Source: Mytilus edulis
Taxonomy: Eukaryota; Mollusca; Bivalvia; Mytilida; Mytilidae
DNA: 64,000 bases
NCBI RefSeq assembly: GCF_963676685.1
Contig: NC_092356.1
Coordinates: 45,719,601 to 45,783,600 of the forward strand
Direction: 5' to 3'
Shown: one piece after another, positions 49,060 through 60,800 of the stretch
How positions within the stretch are numbered: position 1 is the stretch's first letter
Layout of the letters: each line of letters starts with the position of its first letter
Position numbers and translations under genes: made by a program
The notes under the pieces: generated by a model
Databases searched by the model: none
The model's input: only the letters and a program-made list of their open reading frames with translations
Told to the model about the DNA's origin: nothing

Positions 49060-49430
49060 CTAGTTCATTTTTCATACGAGGATGACTTCATGCAAGAGTT
49101 ACTGATGACGACTGAAAAGAAGCTATCATTATCTTGAAACTTCACTTTCCATTATATAGATGATGTCATTTCACTGAATAGTGCAAAATTTGTGACAATG
49201 TTGGACTCGTATTTTCCATTGAAATTGAAAATCAAAGACTCAACAGATATAGTTTACTCTATCACGTATCTTGAAATCGATGATGAGGGTTGGTTGAGAA
49301 CAAGTTTTACGACAAAAGAGATGAGCATAAAACAACCCATAAAAACACCGCTTACTACCAAATTATAAACTTTTCATTTCTATGTAACAACATTATAGCA
49401 ACGCCTGCATATCTATACTACTAAAGGAGA
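49060..49430 (+). mobile_element. Second decayed Penelope-like reverse transcriptase fragment
   Basis: The plus strand gives FSYEDDFMQELLMTTEKKLS, NFTFHYIDDVISLNSAKF (YIDD box at about 49151-49167), YFPLKLKIKDSTD and ITYLEIDDEGWL. After a frameshift it continues with KFYDKRDEHK, IINFSFLCNNIIATPAY. It overlaps the 15.2-15.9 kb fragment over the YIDD to DKRD section and extends further 3'. Confidence 0.76.
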
Positions 49431-49469
49431 AGACTGATTTCATTGAGCCTCAACTCCTCTGAAATAAAG

Positions 49470-49690
49470 GCAACTATAGTATACCGCTATTCAATAGTCA
49501 TCAATCGATTTACTAGTAACTAAAATAAATCCGGGTCACAAAGCAAAAACTAGGAAAACGCATCAACTATAAGAGGAACACAACGATATAACAGAAACAC
49601 AGAACTGCTACAAAAACAAACGCCAACATACAAAGAAACAGATTATTCGATACCAACTGCCATATGCCTGACTTGGTACAGGACATTTGA
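49470..49690 (-). repeat. Dispersed repeat family B
   Basis: Inverse of the B module: TATAGTATACCGCTATTCAA, AAATAAATCCGGGTCACAAA and CTGACTTGGTACAGGACATT. Confidence 0.72.
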
Positions 49691-49939
49691 AGAAAAATGG
49701 TGATTTAAACATGTTTAAAACCAGAGTTCAAATGCAAAGTTGAAATCATCCCTTTGAAAATTTCATGGACGCGTCACTACGAGTTGGTTGACAATTATGA
49801 GGTATCTGTTTCGCCAAATGACGACTGATAAGTTCCATCGACGTAACCAAATTGCCGTCATTTCTGCCGTGAATGTCACCAACCGAATTAGGCTTGGCAC
49901 CGAGTTAGGAAATACATGAGCCACAAGACGGGTAAAAGA

Positions 49940-50235
49940 GTGCCGTGGTGTAGTGGTTAGTGCATCGGACTACTAACACAAAGGTTCCTGGTTGGATTCC
50001 CGTTCCGTGATGAAAATTTCAGGGACTGAATTTTTGGCTCTTCCTTGACACCATTTGTGAGTATGGTCTTGAGGAAACGACAAAAGTCCGTCGGAAGGGA
50101 ACAATAAATGGCTGACCCGTGTTAAGAGAGAGCCATATCTCTTGCACGTTAAACACACCTTTGTAGATTTCGAAAAAGAGCAGGCTAAAGCCGCTACAAG
50201 GCAGCACTCGCACCCGCAAAGTGGAAAGCGATTAA
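49940..50235 (+). mobile_element. tRNA-derived SINE
   Basis: The head resembles a tRNA: GCCGTGGTGTAGTGGTTAG has a perfect pol III A box (TGGTGTAGTGG, 49946-49956), and GGTTGGATTCC (about 49990-50000) is a B box with one mismatch. A body follows with GACAAAAGTCCGTCGGAAGG, TGGCTGACCCGTGTTAAGAG and CTACAAGGCAGCACTCGCAC. I recognise this as a common bivalve SINE body; its superfamily (V/Meta-type) is not certain. The minus frames at 49973-50219 are shadows. Confidence 0.8.
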
Positions 50236-50264
50236 TTTAAGTTGCAAAACTTGTTTCCCAATCC

Positions 50265-50490
50265 ACTATAAATAAATATGTTTAAACTAAGACGGGTGTC
50301 ACATGTGGAACATGATCTGCCTACCCTTTTGGAGCCCTTAAGTTCACTCAAAAATAAATTTGGGGGTTTGTGTTACTCAATCTGTAGTTTTATATGTTGT
50401 GTTTTGTATACTGTTGGTTGTCTTGTTCGTTTTTTGCCCGGCTTTGTCAGTTCGTTTTTAATTATGAGTTTGATGTCCCTTTGAAATATT
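50265..50490 (-). repeat. Dispersed repeat family C, reversed
   Basis: Inverse of the C module: GGTGTCACATGTGGAACATG, TTGTCTTGTTCGTTTTTTGC, ATGAGTTTGATGTCCCTTTG. The frame at 50278-50484 is a shadow. A further C scrap (ACCAAAGGGACAATCAACAT) sits at 50708-50730, abutting the family A insertion. Confidence 0.72.
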
Positions 50491-50733
50491 TCGTCACTAT
50501 TCAAGTAGTAAAAAGTTTTAAAATTATAGATCAGTGTAGCTAAATGTATCATGATAACGATTTGGTTCTATATATATATCACCGTGAGCAAATTAAGTTA
50601 TTTTCGCGGATATTTGTCTTATTGCGTTAATCTTCTTCACTTTACTTTGAGGTGATTTTTTGGCCGATTTTCATTACTGCAAGTTAATGTCTTTAAAGTA
50701 AAATAATACCAAAGGGACAATCAACATCTCAAA

Positions 50734-51516
50734 TAAAATTGAGAATGGAAATGGGGAATGTGTCAAAGAGACAACAACCCGCCCAAATAAAAAACAACAG
50801 CAGAGGGTCACCAACAGGTCTTCAATGTAGCGAGAAATTCCCGCACCCGGAGGCGTCCTTCAGCTGGCCCCTAAACAAATATATACTAGTCCAGTGATAA
50901 TGAACGCCATACTAATTTCCAAATTGTACACAAGAAACTAAAATTAAAATAATACAAGACTAACAAAGGCCAGAGGCTCCTGACTTGGGACAGGCGCAAA
51001 AATGCGGCGGGGTTAAACATGTTTGTGAGATCTCAACCCTCCCCCTATACATCTAACCAATGTAGTAAAGTAAACGCATAACAATACGCACATTAAAATT
51101 CAGTTCAAGAGAAATCCGAGTCTGATGTCAGAAGATGTAACCAAAGAAAATAAACAAAATGACAATAATACATAAATAACAACAGACTACTAGCAGTTAA
51201 CTGACATGCCAGCTCCAGACTTCAACTAAACTGACTGAAAGATTATGATTTCATCATATGAACATCAGGCACAATCCTTCCCGTTAGGGGTTTAGTATCA
51301 TACCATCATAACATATATGAGAAGAACATAACCCGTGTCATGCCAACAACTGTTTTTAGAATAAATGTGTTTAGTTCCGATGCAAAGACCTTATCAATGA
51401 CTCAATATTAACGCCAAAATATGCAATCTTTAATGACTTGACAACAGTATCGTAATTATATCCCTTCTTAATAAGTCTATTCAAAGGTTTTGTAAGTTTC
51501 TGAGGTGAATACTGAA
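50734..51516 (-). mobile_element. Retroelement end, family A, longest copy with a coding stub
   Basis: Same family as 376-909 but about 250 bp longer at its 5' side (minus orientation). The extra part holds the end of an open frame (see 51371-51514). The remaining 640 bp are non-coding and would be the 3' UTR. Confidence 0.85.
51371..51514 (-). pseudogene. C-terminal stub of an unidentified retroelement protein
   Basis: 48 codons including the stop, entering from the truncated 5' edge: QYSPQKLTKPLNRLIKKGYN, then YDTVVKSLKIAYFG and IRSLHRN. It is basic and helix-like and has no motif I can name. It looks coding because the frame is open right to the truncation point and ends at a stop followed by repeat sequence present in all copies. 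Confidence 0.5.
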
Positions 51517-52119
51517 TGAATCAAATAAAGTTAATTAAAACCATGAACAAAATAAAATTAAAGTCCAAGAGACGAACAACAGTCCAAAAAACACAGCATA
51601 CCATGAAAACGAACACTCCTAAAACAGCGAATGATCTTATGAGGTCAGGAAGGGTATTTGACTTTTTCATTTTGTTATTTCACAACTGCTTATAGTGTTT
51701 TACATACACAATGACATGCATTTGTATTTTTAAAGCTTATGTAGAAAATACTCAAAGCATCTTTTATTCAAAAATTGAAAGCGATTAAACTTCTAAACAC
51801 ATTAAATATGACTTACTATAACACGATTTTAAACTAAATAAGAAGCAGCCGCATTTTATTTAGTTCGTTTACATCCCGCTTTAGACAACCAAGTGTTTCT
51901 AAACAAGGTAACTTATTTCAATATTGCCTACGATTTAGTCGCAAAGTAATGTTTGCATTTAAACATGATTACAAAAAGTAAAAAAGTTTGACTTCGTAAA
52001 AAACATATTTAAACTTCAATTACCCTGCATATATTCTTTTCTTACTTTAAATACCCCTTCTTTTATTATGGAAAATCATTCTCCTCCCTGATATTCACAA
52101 TTAGCGATGTGCTATTTTT
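51517..52119. other. No gene seen
   Basis: AT-rich; ACTCCTAAAACAGCGAATGA-type sequence near 51625 may be repeat, but no second copy was found. Confidence 0.4.
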
Positions 52120-52700
52120 AGATAGATTAACAAAATGATCGCTATTTGCAGATGGCAGATTTTTCGGCAACTGCAAACTCTTCAATAGAAGGCTGTTCCA
52201 TGAACAATAATTAATAATTGCATCTTAAAATTACAAAACAAATATTCCTTGACCTAAAACATATACATTCATTCATTTTTTTAGCATACAAATTTCGATT
52301 CCCCAAGATATATTTTGCTTTTTGAATAATTTTTCATTTTTTTAGGATTTGTGATAAATTTCAATTTTCGGGAAATTTTGCGTATCGAATCTCTTATTTT
52401 TTGTTTGATTTGGAAATTATGTATCATGTTCCATAAAGTTCATATGATCTTTTGGAAAATTTTATGGTACAAGAATTAGAAAATGGCGTTTTATTTAGTT
52501 ATCGCAAAAATTGGAATGTTTTTTCATGACCTTTGACATTGATTTAACAAAAATTGCACCGTACGATTTATTTACGACCGGGCAAAACAGAAAGTACATA
52601 TTAACAGCTTTCGAAAGATATATAATACAGCCGTGTGTTAGGTGGGTGCATTAAAGTCGTTAACTAAGCGTCTTTTTGAAATAAATCATCACTCGCCTAC
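52120..52700 (-). repeat. Unclassified 600-bp repeat, minus copy of an inverted pair
   Basis: Inverse partner of 47985-48600: AAATTGCACCGTACGATT, TACGACCGGGCAAAACAGA, ATACAGCCGTGTGTTAGGTG and CAGATGGCAGATTTTTCGGC. It directly precedes the 52.7-54.6 kb element. Confidence 0.72.
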
Positions 52701-52734
52701 TACTTACAAATTACGATTTTAAACTGTGTACCTT

Positions 52735-53018
52735 AAGCCCCAGTCCCACTAGACCACGATCGCACCACGCTCACCGCGATCTAAAATAAATTCAGATCGT
52801 GGTGAGGTCGCGGTATAAGCGGCATGAAAATATAAATTTTCGTTGCTTTCACAATTAATGCTACTACGTTCTCATTAAGCCCCAGTCCCACTAGACCACG
52901 ATCGCACCACGCTCACCGCGATCTAAAATAAATTTAGATCGTGGTGAGGTCGCGGTATGAGCGGCATGAAAATGTTAATTTTCGTGGCTTTCACGATGCT
53001 AAGTACTACGTCCTAATT
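52735..53018. repeat. 142-bp terminal module in tandem (2 copies), each with a hairpin
   Basis: The module starting TTAAGCCCCAGTCCCACTAG recurs after exactly 142 bp (52733 and 52875). Each copy holds a near-perfect inverted repeat CTCACCGCGATCT...AGATCGTGGTGAG with an 11-bp AT loop. Confidence 0.88.
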
Positions 53019-53390
53019 ACGCTTCTACAACGATCCCGCTACGATTAAACCACGTTCTCACCGCGCTTATTCTGCGACCTCACTACGCTTATAAAGATCT
53101 TTCTACGCTCTTCACGTTCTCACTACGACTATACCACGAGTTATCCGATCGCAACACGATCTTACTGCGATTATAGCACGTTCTTACCACGATTATACTA
53201 CGTTCATACCGCGATCTTACTACGTTCTCAGCAATACCGTCAATATCGTGTTTCATATCAATAAAGTTCCATTCCTTCTGTTTCTGATTAAAACGGAGAT
53301 TTCTCGGAAACAATACAGTCATGCCACCAAATCTACTAGAACACGTGGGCGTGGTGGTAGGGGTTGATGTAGAGGCAGAGGGAGCAAGGT

Positions 53391-53722
53391 ATGAACGCCA
53401 TACTAACCCCCAAATAGTACACAAGAAACTAAAATTAAAAATAGTACAATACTAACAAAGGCTCCTGAATTGGGACAGGCCCAAAAATAGTGGGGTTAAA
53501 CATGTTTGTAAGATCCCAACCCTCCCCCTATACCTCTAGCCAATGAAGAAAAGTAAACGCATAACAATACGCACATTAAAATACAGTTCAAGAGAAGTCC
53601 GAGTCTGCTGTCAGAAGATGTGACTTAAGAAAATAAACAAAATGACAATAATACATAAATAACAACAGACTACTAGCAGTTAACTGACATGCCAGCTCCA
53701 GACTTCAATTAAACTGATACTA
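53391..53722 (-). mobile_element. Retroelement end, family A, internal fragment
   Basis: Matches the middle of family A but lacks the shared 3' border. It lies inside the 52.7-54.6 kb terminal-inverted-repeat element, so it is a nested or rearranged piece. Confidence 0.75.
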
Positions 53723-53857
53723 TACACATAAGTAGTATAATATTTGTCATCAAGAGATGTCGGAACGACCAATCAAAATTAAATTACAAGCTATTGCTGG
53801 TCCATAAAGCTCAAATGACGATATTTTAGTGAACGATAGCAGAGATGACACAGATGT

Positions 53858-54080
53858 GTCAATATATATAGGAAGATGTGGTATGCGTGCCAAAGAGACA
53901 ACTCTCCATCAACGTAAACATCTATAAAAGTAAACCATTATAGGCCAAGGTACGGCCTTCAATACGGAGCCTTAGCTCACACCAAACAGCACGCTATAAA
54001 GGGCCCCCAAAAAAAATACTATATGTTAAACCATTTAAACGGGAAAAACCAACGGTATAATCTATATAAGAACGAGAAGC
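53858..54080 (-). repeat. Family D piece nested in the 52.7-54.6 kb element
   Basis: ATAGGAAGATGTGGTATGCG, GTACGGCCTTCAATACGGAG and GCTCACACCAAACAGCACGC are the inverse of the D end. Confidence 0.75.
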
Positions 54081-54646
54081 ATGGTTGAGCAGTTAGAGTA
54101 AATGGATAAATACATTCAGACAAACAAAATCTAGGGAGTTTTTTTTATATATCTTATGTGAAAATGACAATAAAAATGATGGTCGTAGTGTGAACGTAGT
54201 AAGGTCGCGAGAAGAGCGTGATGAGGACGGCAAGGGCGTGCTAGAATCGTACTATGGTCGTGAACAGCGTGGTATAGTCGTAGTGGAAGCGTAGTTGGGT
54301 CGCGGTGAGAACGTGATGGTCGTAGTGAGGTCGTAATAACGTCGCTGTGAGATCGTAGCGCGGTCTCTGTGAATAGAATCACGCTTTTACTACGCTCTCG
54401 CTACGATGGTACAGCGACCTTTGCGATCTTACTACGATCTTAGTGCGCTCGCACTTCGCTTCTACTACGACCTGATTTCGCCACGACCGTTAATGTTAAA
54501 AGTTGGCCACGCTCATCACGATCTTGAAAACCTCACCACGACCGTGATACGACCTTACTGCGATATACACGATCGTACTACGATTATCAAAATTTGCATT
54601 TTTTTCACAGATCGTAGTGCGATCGTGGGCTAGTGGTTACTGCGGT

Positions 54647-57155
54647 ATTACTAACAGTTCGTGACTTATTGGATTTTTTTCAGGTCAAAGGGAGACAATT
54701 CGAATGGATTAAGAGACGAGTATCCCGTTGTAGATTGATATCGATGTGTATAAATTAAATGTTTCAAGAGTATAACTAAATATTTTATTGTGAAAAAAGC
54801 ATAAGATATCTTATACATTCGTATTTATTATATAAAACGTGGTGTTTAGAGAAAAGGGGATATTAGACGAAAACATCAAAAATAGAGATGATTGGACAAA
54901 ACGAAAAAAAAAAGAATAGAGAATTATGAGGCTCAGCACAAAAAGACAATTAGCAATATAGAAATATGACACGAACAATAATGAATATACAGAAATGAAG
55001 ACTCCCTATACAGAATCAAGTGTCTGCTGTCAAATAAAGATTCGTCAAGTGCAATAAACTTAAGTTTTCATCTTCTCGTCGGTTCAGAATTTCTTTCAGT
55101 AGAAAATGGTGGATTACATCTGGTGAACACTGACTAACTCCTAATCTATTAGACTTTTTTTCTGTCACTTTCAGGAGTGTGTCCCTCTCACATAATTGCA
55201 CATTTCAGTCCACTCTGGGACTATCATACTAACATATCATGTCCCATTGGCCCAGTCCAAGGCAACGGTTTGTATTTTTTAATTCTTCTCATTAATCTGG
55301 GAATTTTATATCAAGGATGTGTATACGTATAGACTAGTGCTATACAAATCCATGAGTATACTGAGTTAGTATTAATATAGTTCTTAAGATTATTATTATT
55401 AATTAGAAAGATAAGCATGTGTTATCTTCTGCTTTATCATTTTAAAGGTATTATAATTTCCTTGGTATAAACAAGTCCTAGTAACAATATAGATAGGAAG
55501 TTTAGCACCTTCGGCCAATCGATTTATTGATCTTCGTCTATAACATTTATAATATCATATAATAATACATAACACCAGATTGTTACGCAATTTTTGTTTA
55601 TGGCATAGTCCAGTTATCTGATCTGGGTTAATTTAACGACATGTGTTGGATATTTACGTTACAGAAAAACTGTATTTATGATTATTTGCAGGGACGATCC
55701 TGAGGTAGGTTAACCTATATTATTAGTAGAATACTTTATATAAAAAGCCGTGAAAATAAAAATTGTTTTTGAATGTTTCTTTTTAATAATTTCTAGCAGA
55801 TTAGCTTTCCGATCATAAAGACATATAATCAATTAATAATTCAACACCAAGTTGCATCAGAGACATATATTACTCAGATATAATATAATATTGTTATAAA
55901 TGTAATTGTATTTTGTCTCTGGTTGTATAAACGCATGACCTTAGTTTAATGAAGATATTTATATAAAAATAATAGCTAGTCAACTTAACCTTTGAGGTTA
56001 TATGATCTGATATAACCTCGATGATTTAACAGAACATACAATATCCAATATATGTACCTGTATGGATATAATAATGATTATCATTAGACATTTGACATTA
56101 GAAACAAAGGTATATTTTAAAAGGATGTACACCTCTGATGAGCCAAAAATTTCTAGAATTAAACTTTTTTTCTTAACCTGATTTTTTTGTTTATAAGACT
56201 GTAACAAAATAATTGGTGAAGAAAAAATCATATGGCGGTGCACTTCTTTTTTTGCTACGACCCTTTGAAAATGTCCAATTTTGATGATTTCCCCATTTTT
56301 CATCGATTTTTACCTATTTTGGGGCTATTATCATAAAAAAATCACAGTTCCACAATTAAACCTTTTCTCATACTTTCTATAAAGATGAAGTGGACCAATC
56401 TGAATAAATTTTACTTACAAAAACTACAGGTAGGTGTTAATTTAAGAAAGTTTTATCATATTTTGACGCTTTTTTGTGTAAAATTTACCATGCTGTCAAT
56501 TTTGTATTTTTGTGATTTTTCTCAGTTTTAAGAACAAAATGCATATTATTTCAACTTTTGTGTTATAAATGAATTTTCCACTTCTATCACATGTTTTGGA
56601 AATAATTCAAGAACGAGATTTCAACGAGACTGTACAAATTGTAATTTGGATTTGTAAGTCATTTGTACAAATTACAAAATAAAAAAGTCAAAACACACAT
56701 TATAATGTGTACACACCAAATGCATGCATATCAACATGTATTTTACAATTTTTAACCCTTTCAAAGTTAAAATGCAAGCATTTGTAATATATGTCATATG
56801 ACGTGTTATTTCTGTTGTTTCGTAGATGACTGAATGATTATGTAATCTACTTTGTATGTAACACCAACATTGATCAAACTTTAGACATATTTAAACATGA
56901 CATTCATGATTTTAATCATTATATAACATTTATAAGATTATAGATATGAAAGGCTAATCTGTTCCTTAGGCTTAAAAAACATATAACAACAAGTATTTCT
57001 GATACTATCAAAAAGTTTCTAAACAAAAAGGCACAGTCATATATAATAGTCATGCGTAAGTTTATTTGTAAAAATCCATTTTCTTTTTTTTATTAAAACA
57101 ATAATAAATATATATATTTTTTTCAATTTAAGCTAGAATTTGTGGCAGTAAAGGT
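54647..57155. other. No gene seen, about 2.5 kb upstream of the ASB-like gene
   Basis: Very AT-rich. It may hold a 5' untranslated exon and promoter of the ASB-like gene, but none can be pinpointed. Frames at 55016-55201 and 55998-56303 are not supported. Confidence 0.45.
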
Positions 57156-57816
57156 ATGACATCTGTGTCGCATGACAAAGCAGAGGGGCAGCAATTGTTA
57201 CTTCTGGAGGCCATATCTCAGAAATCATCTATGAGTAAAATAGAACAGCTAATAAAAGATGGTGCTAGTGTTAATGATGCCACAAAGAACGGTGTTCGTC
57301 CATTACATTATGCCGTAGGCATGAAATTCGCTGACTGCGTACGTTTATTATTATCAAAAGGAGCGGATGTTAATCTTGCAGACGACACGGGATTCACCCC
57401 TTTGCTCTTATCCGCAAGTCATGGATGTTTCAAAGTAATGAAAGTGCTGATAGATAATGGTGCAATAGTAAATTACTGTGGTGCAGAGGGAAAAGATGTT
57501 CCGAAAAGTATACGAGATATGGGGTATCTAACGTATGACCCCCTAAACATGGCCATTGAAAATAATCACGAACAGTGTGTTAAACTTTTACTTGAAAATG
57601 GAGCACATGCAAATAAACACTACTATATGGGATACGAAATTAATTTGATGCCATTGCATCACTTGACATGTTTAGAGTTACTGCTAGAACATGGAGCAAA
57701 TCCGAATTCACTAAGTCGATATGGTACTACACCCCTAATGAAAGCTTGTAAAGAGAATAATCCAAACGCAGTAAGCCTTCTTATAAAATTTGGTGCGAAC
57801 GTAAATTTAGGATCTG
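57156..57816 (+). CDS. ASB-like gene exon 1 (ankyrin repeats)
   Basis: 220 codons plus one base. After a short N-terminus (MTSVSHDKAEGQQ) come about six ankyrin units with the TPL and LLL..GA.VN signatures: for example NGVRPLHYAV near residue 46, TGFTPLLLSASHG near 78, EHGANPNSLSRYGTTPLMKA near 185, and the start of the next unit at the exon end (FGANVNLGS). The open frame runs on to 57884, but GSGTSFKDVTHN and what follows is not ankyrin-like, which supports splicing at GTACGT. Confidence 0.85.
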
Positions 57817-60800
57817 GTACGTCTTTCAAAGACGTTACGCACAATGTTGGTGACGTTTTCAGATTTTACGTACCCGACACTTAAAAGGGCCTAAAACAAG
57901 AAAAAATATAGGAAAGATCAAGTGTAATCATGTGTAAAAAACATTTAAAGCACTACAAAAATTAAGTTACATATAGTTTATCGGTTTTTATTCAGTTTTG
58001 TCAATCTGTTTACCTAATCCTAACAAGAAAAATCTTGTATTTTTCGTGTAGACGGGTAACATCATAATGTTGTTCTTCGAGTATTCCTTCTTTTTTCGGG
58101 TACTTATAGGTATGTAAAATATAATATTGCTACACCATTGGAAAGAGGAGCGTAAGGGCTTTTGGGTGACATGTGTCTAAAACGTAAATAACGCAATTTT
58201 TGGACCGAGTAGGCGTTGAAAGAAGTCATTTTTGATTGTAGACACCAAGAAAAAATATCACTCCCTTAAGGCACAACAGTTTAGAATGCATTTATAGCGA
58301 GAATGTTATATTCTCAAATTGACGATAGCGCATATCCTTTTGTAAAACAAGTTTGGAAAATTCTATGAAAGCAAAGAAATCTAATGTAAATGAGCGAATC
58401 CCGTAAAAACATCGACATCATTTCCAAAAACCTAGCCTAAAGTACACTGTCACAACAACGTTTTAAAAACTTGTTATAAAAAGAAATTATCAACATTGAT
58501 TAAAAATGTGCAAAACTTTTCATTTAGTCAGAAAATATAACATGCCTCCTATTTTATTACATCTGAACGGCATTTATTCGGACAATTATCTCATTTATAG
58601 CATTAAACAAAAAAAAATTGAGCATAAGAACCTTAGAGGTCTCCCGTCACAAAAAAAAAATAACCAACGTTTTACGTTAGTAATTCCGGTGTTGGTTATA
58701 GAAAACAACGAAAAATAATGTGTTTTGCACTTTAGATCGGAGGATAAAGCCAGCATGATAAATTCCAAATAAAAAAGAAAATATTCGATGCTTTAAATAA
58801 TATTTTTATCGATTAGTATCGAATATCGATGCATTGAAAGGGTGTCTACCAAAATGTCACAATGAAAGCGTTTTCAATTTTTCTTAGAATTATTAAGGAC
58901 AAGTTGTTACTAATCTTCAAAAAAGAGTAAAAACAACATAAATGTTTCGAAAAATATCTCTATAAAGTCAAATTCCTTTGCAAAAGGAACATGTTGATGT
59001 ATATAAAATAAATAGAAATCTAAAAATCAACAAAATGAAGTGGTCGCATGGTGGTCTACCAAAATGTCACAGCATCGCTAGTTTGACGTTTTTGACGTTC
59101 ACTTGTAAGGTGACGTATGTTTGCGTTAATCTGTTTTTGTAACATATTTATTTTACTAAGAGAATATATATAAAATATGAATTTATAATTTATATTTGAT
59201 TTCACCTCGTTGAAATGCGTTTCTTTTTTAATATACCATAATATTTCAATAAAATCTGATTTGGGTACAATTCAATGAGACAGCAACTCAACAACAAATA
59301 TTTAACATATTTACACAAATCTTTCGGAGACCAAAGAGGAAATTTAAATATTACTTGAATAAAATTCGTATCAATTAGAATAATGATCGTTTTAGGAATT
59401 AACGCAAACTTCGGCACAACAGCAATGAATCAAATTCGGAGATTTTTTTTATATATCTGCAACAAGTGACATTCAAATTACAAAAAAAAAATCATCATAA
59501 ATGATCCATTCCAAACGTTGCCATATATTTTATTTCACGTTTCTTAATTAACATAAGTACACGTATATGTATCGTCTTACGGTACATATTATGTGAGAAA
59601 ACACCAAACACCCTACTTACCTGATAATTGTCTAATTATCGATCTAAGTAACTACAAAGGAGACTTACATTATTGCAAAGTCGACTAAATTTATTTGACA
59701 AGAAAATATCCGACTTGAGACACATTAATTAAAGAAGAAAATGATACTAGTTTTGAATGTGCGAGGGTATGTGTTGTACTGTTTCACTTTTAGGTAAGGG
59801 GAGGGTTTGGCGCCAGCAAACATGTTTAACTTCGCTACATTCTGTATGTGACTGTCTCAAGTCAGGAGCCTGTAAATTCAGGTGGCTGTCGTTTGTTGCT
59901 GTATATCACCCCCCCCCCCCCCCGTTTATTGTTATGTATTTAAATCAGGCCGTTACTTTTCTCGTTTGAATTGTTTTACCTTATTTTATTTCGGGCCTTT
60001 ATAGCTTACTGTGCGGTATCCATTATTTTGCTCATTGTTGAGAGACGTACTGTGATCTATAATAGTTAAATTCTTTGGTAGAGAATTGTCTAATCGGCAA
60101 TCATACCCATATATTTTCTATTATTTAAGGAATTTCAGAGGCCTTGTTTTCCGAGCGATCTAAGAAGTATAACTATACTGATCACTAGGATGTTAACATC
60201 GAGGTTTTAATTCGATGAATCTTATTTACTAGGAAGTGTCGGTTTACGGGCGAAGACTGGTTGCTTTCTCGGTGCACTGCGGTTTTCTCTGCAAATAAAA
60301 CAAATTTTGGACGCAATTCTTTTCTTATTTTCTGTTGGTGTCTTAAATAATGTCTTTTATTGTACATGTTATATATATGCTCTTTGTGGGCCCATTGGAT
60401 AGAAATACACATATGATTCTCCTTATGAAGACTGCTGTAATTGGGTAAAATCACCAACACTAATCAATTAATTTTCGGTTAAAGCGTGGGTCAAGTTAAA
60501 AATACTTATTTATAAAAGTGAAATCACAAAAATACTCCGAGGAAATTCAAAAGTTCAAAACTTCATACTAGTCTTCCATTTAATCTTTACAAAACGGTAC
60601 AGAACTATATAAAAAAATAACTCTGAATGTGATACCGCGAACTTTGGTGTGACGTATATTTTATCAATCGTTATACATGTAGCTACATGATAGTTCCACA
60701 ATTGTTGGTGTTCGGGCTCAATGCAAGAAGAACGTTCCTACTGCTTTTAAGATATACCCATCCTCTCCAATGCGCATATACATATATTTTCAAAAGTCAT

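Larger units (their letters stand above)
52735..54646. mobile_element. Terminal-inverted-repeat element with 11-bp CG-phased arms
   Basis: The left end (CCCCAGTCCCACTAGACCAC, then GATCGCACCACG) and the inverted right end (GCAGTAACCACTAGCCCACG, then ATCGCACTACG) are imperfect inverted repeats of about 33 bp. The arms, 53009-53235 and 54180-54600, consist of degenerate 11-bp units such as CGATCTTACTA. The middle (53240-54130) is filled with a family A fragment and a family D piece, so nested insertions have split it. No transposase was seen. Frames at 53089-53424, 54131-54382 and 54406-54633 are shadows of the array. The superfamily is unknown. Confidence 0.75.

Noticed and set aside
49943..50015. 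A functional tRNA gene
   Set aside because: The A box is perfect, but the B box has a mismatch, a five-pair anticodon stem is not formed, and SINE body follows.
49973..50219. Two minus-strand frames of 61 and 66 codons
   Set aside because: Antisense to the tRNA-derived SINE.
53089..54633. Open frames of 75-111 codons rich in Arg, Ser and His
   Set aside because: They arise from the 11-bp CG-phased arrays and nested repeats.
57817..57884. Extension of ASB-like exon 1 to the stop at 57884
   Set aside because: The extra 22 residues are not ankyrin-like, while splicing at GTACGT restores exact repeat spacing with exon 2.
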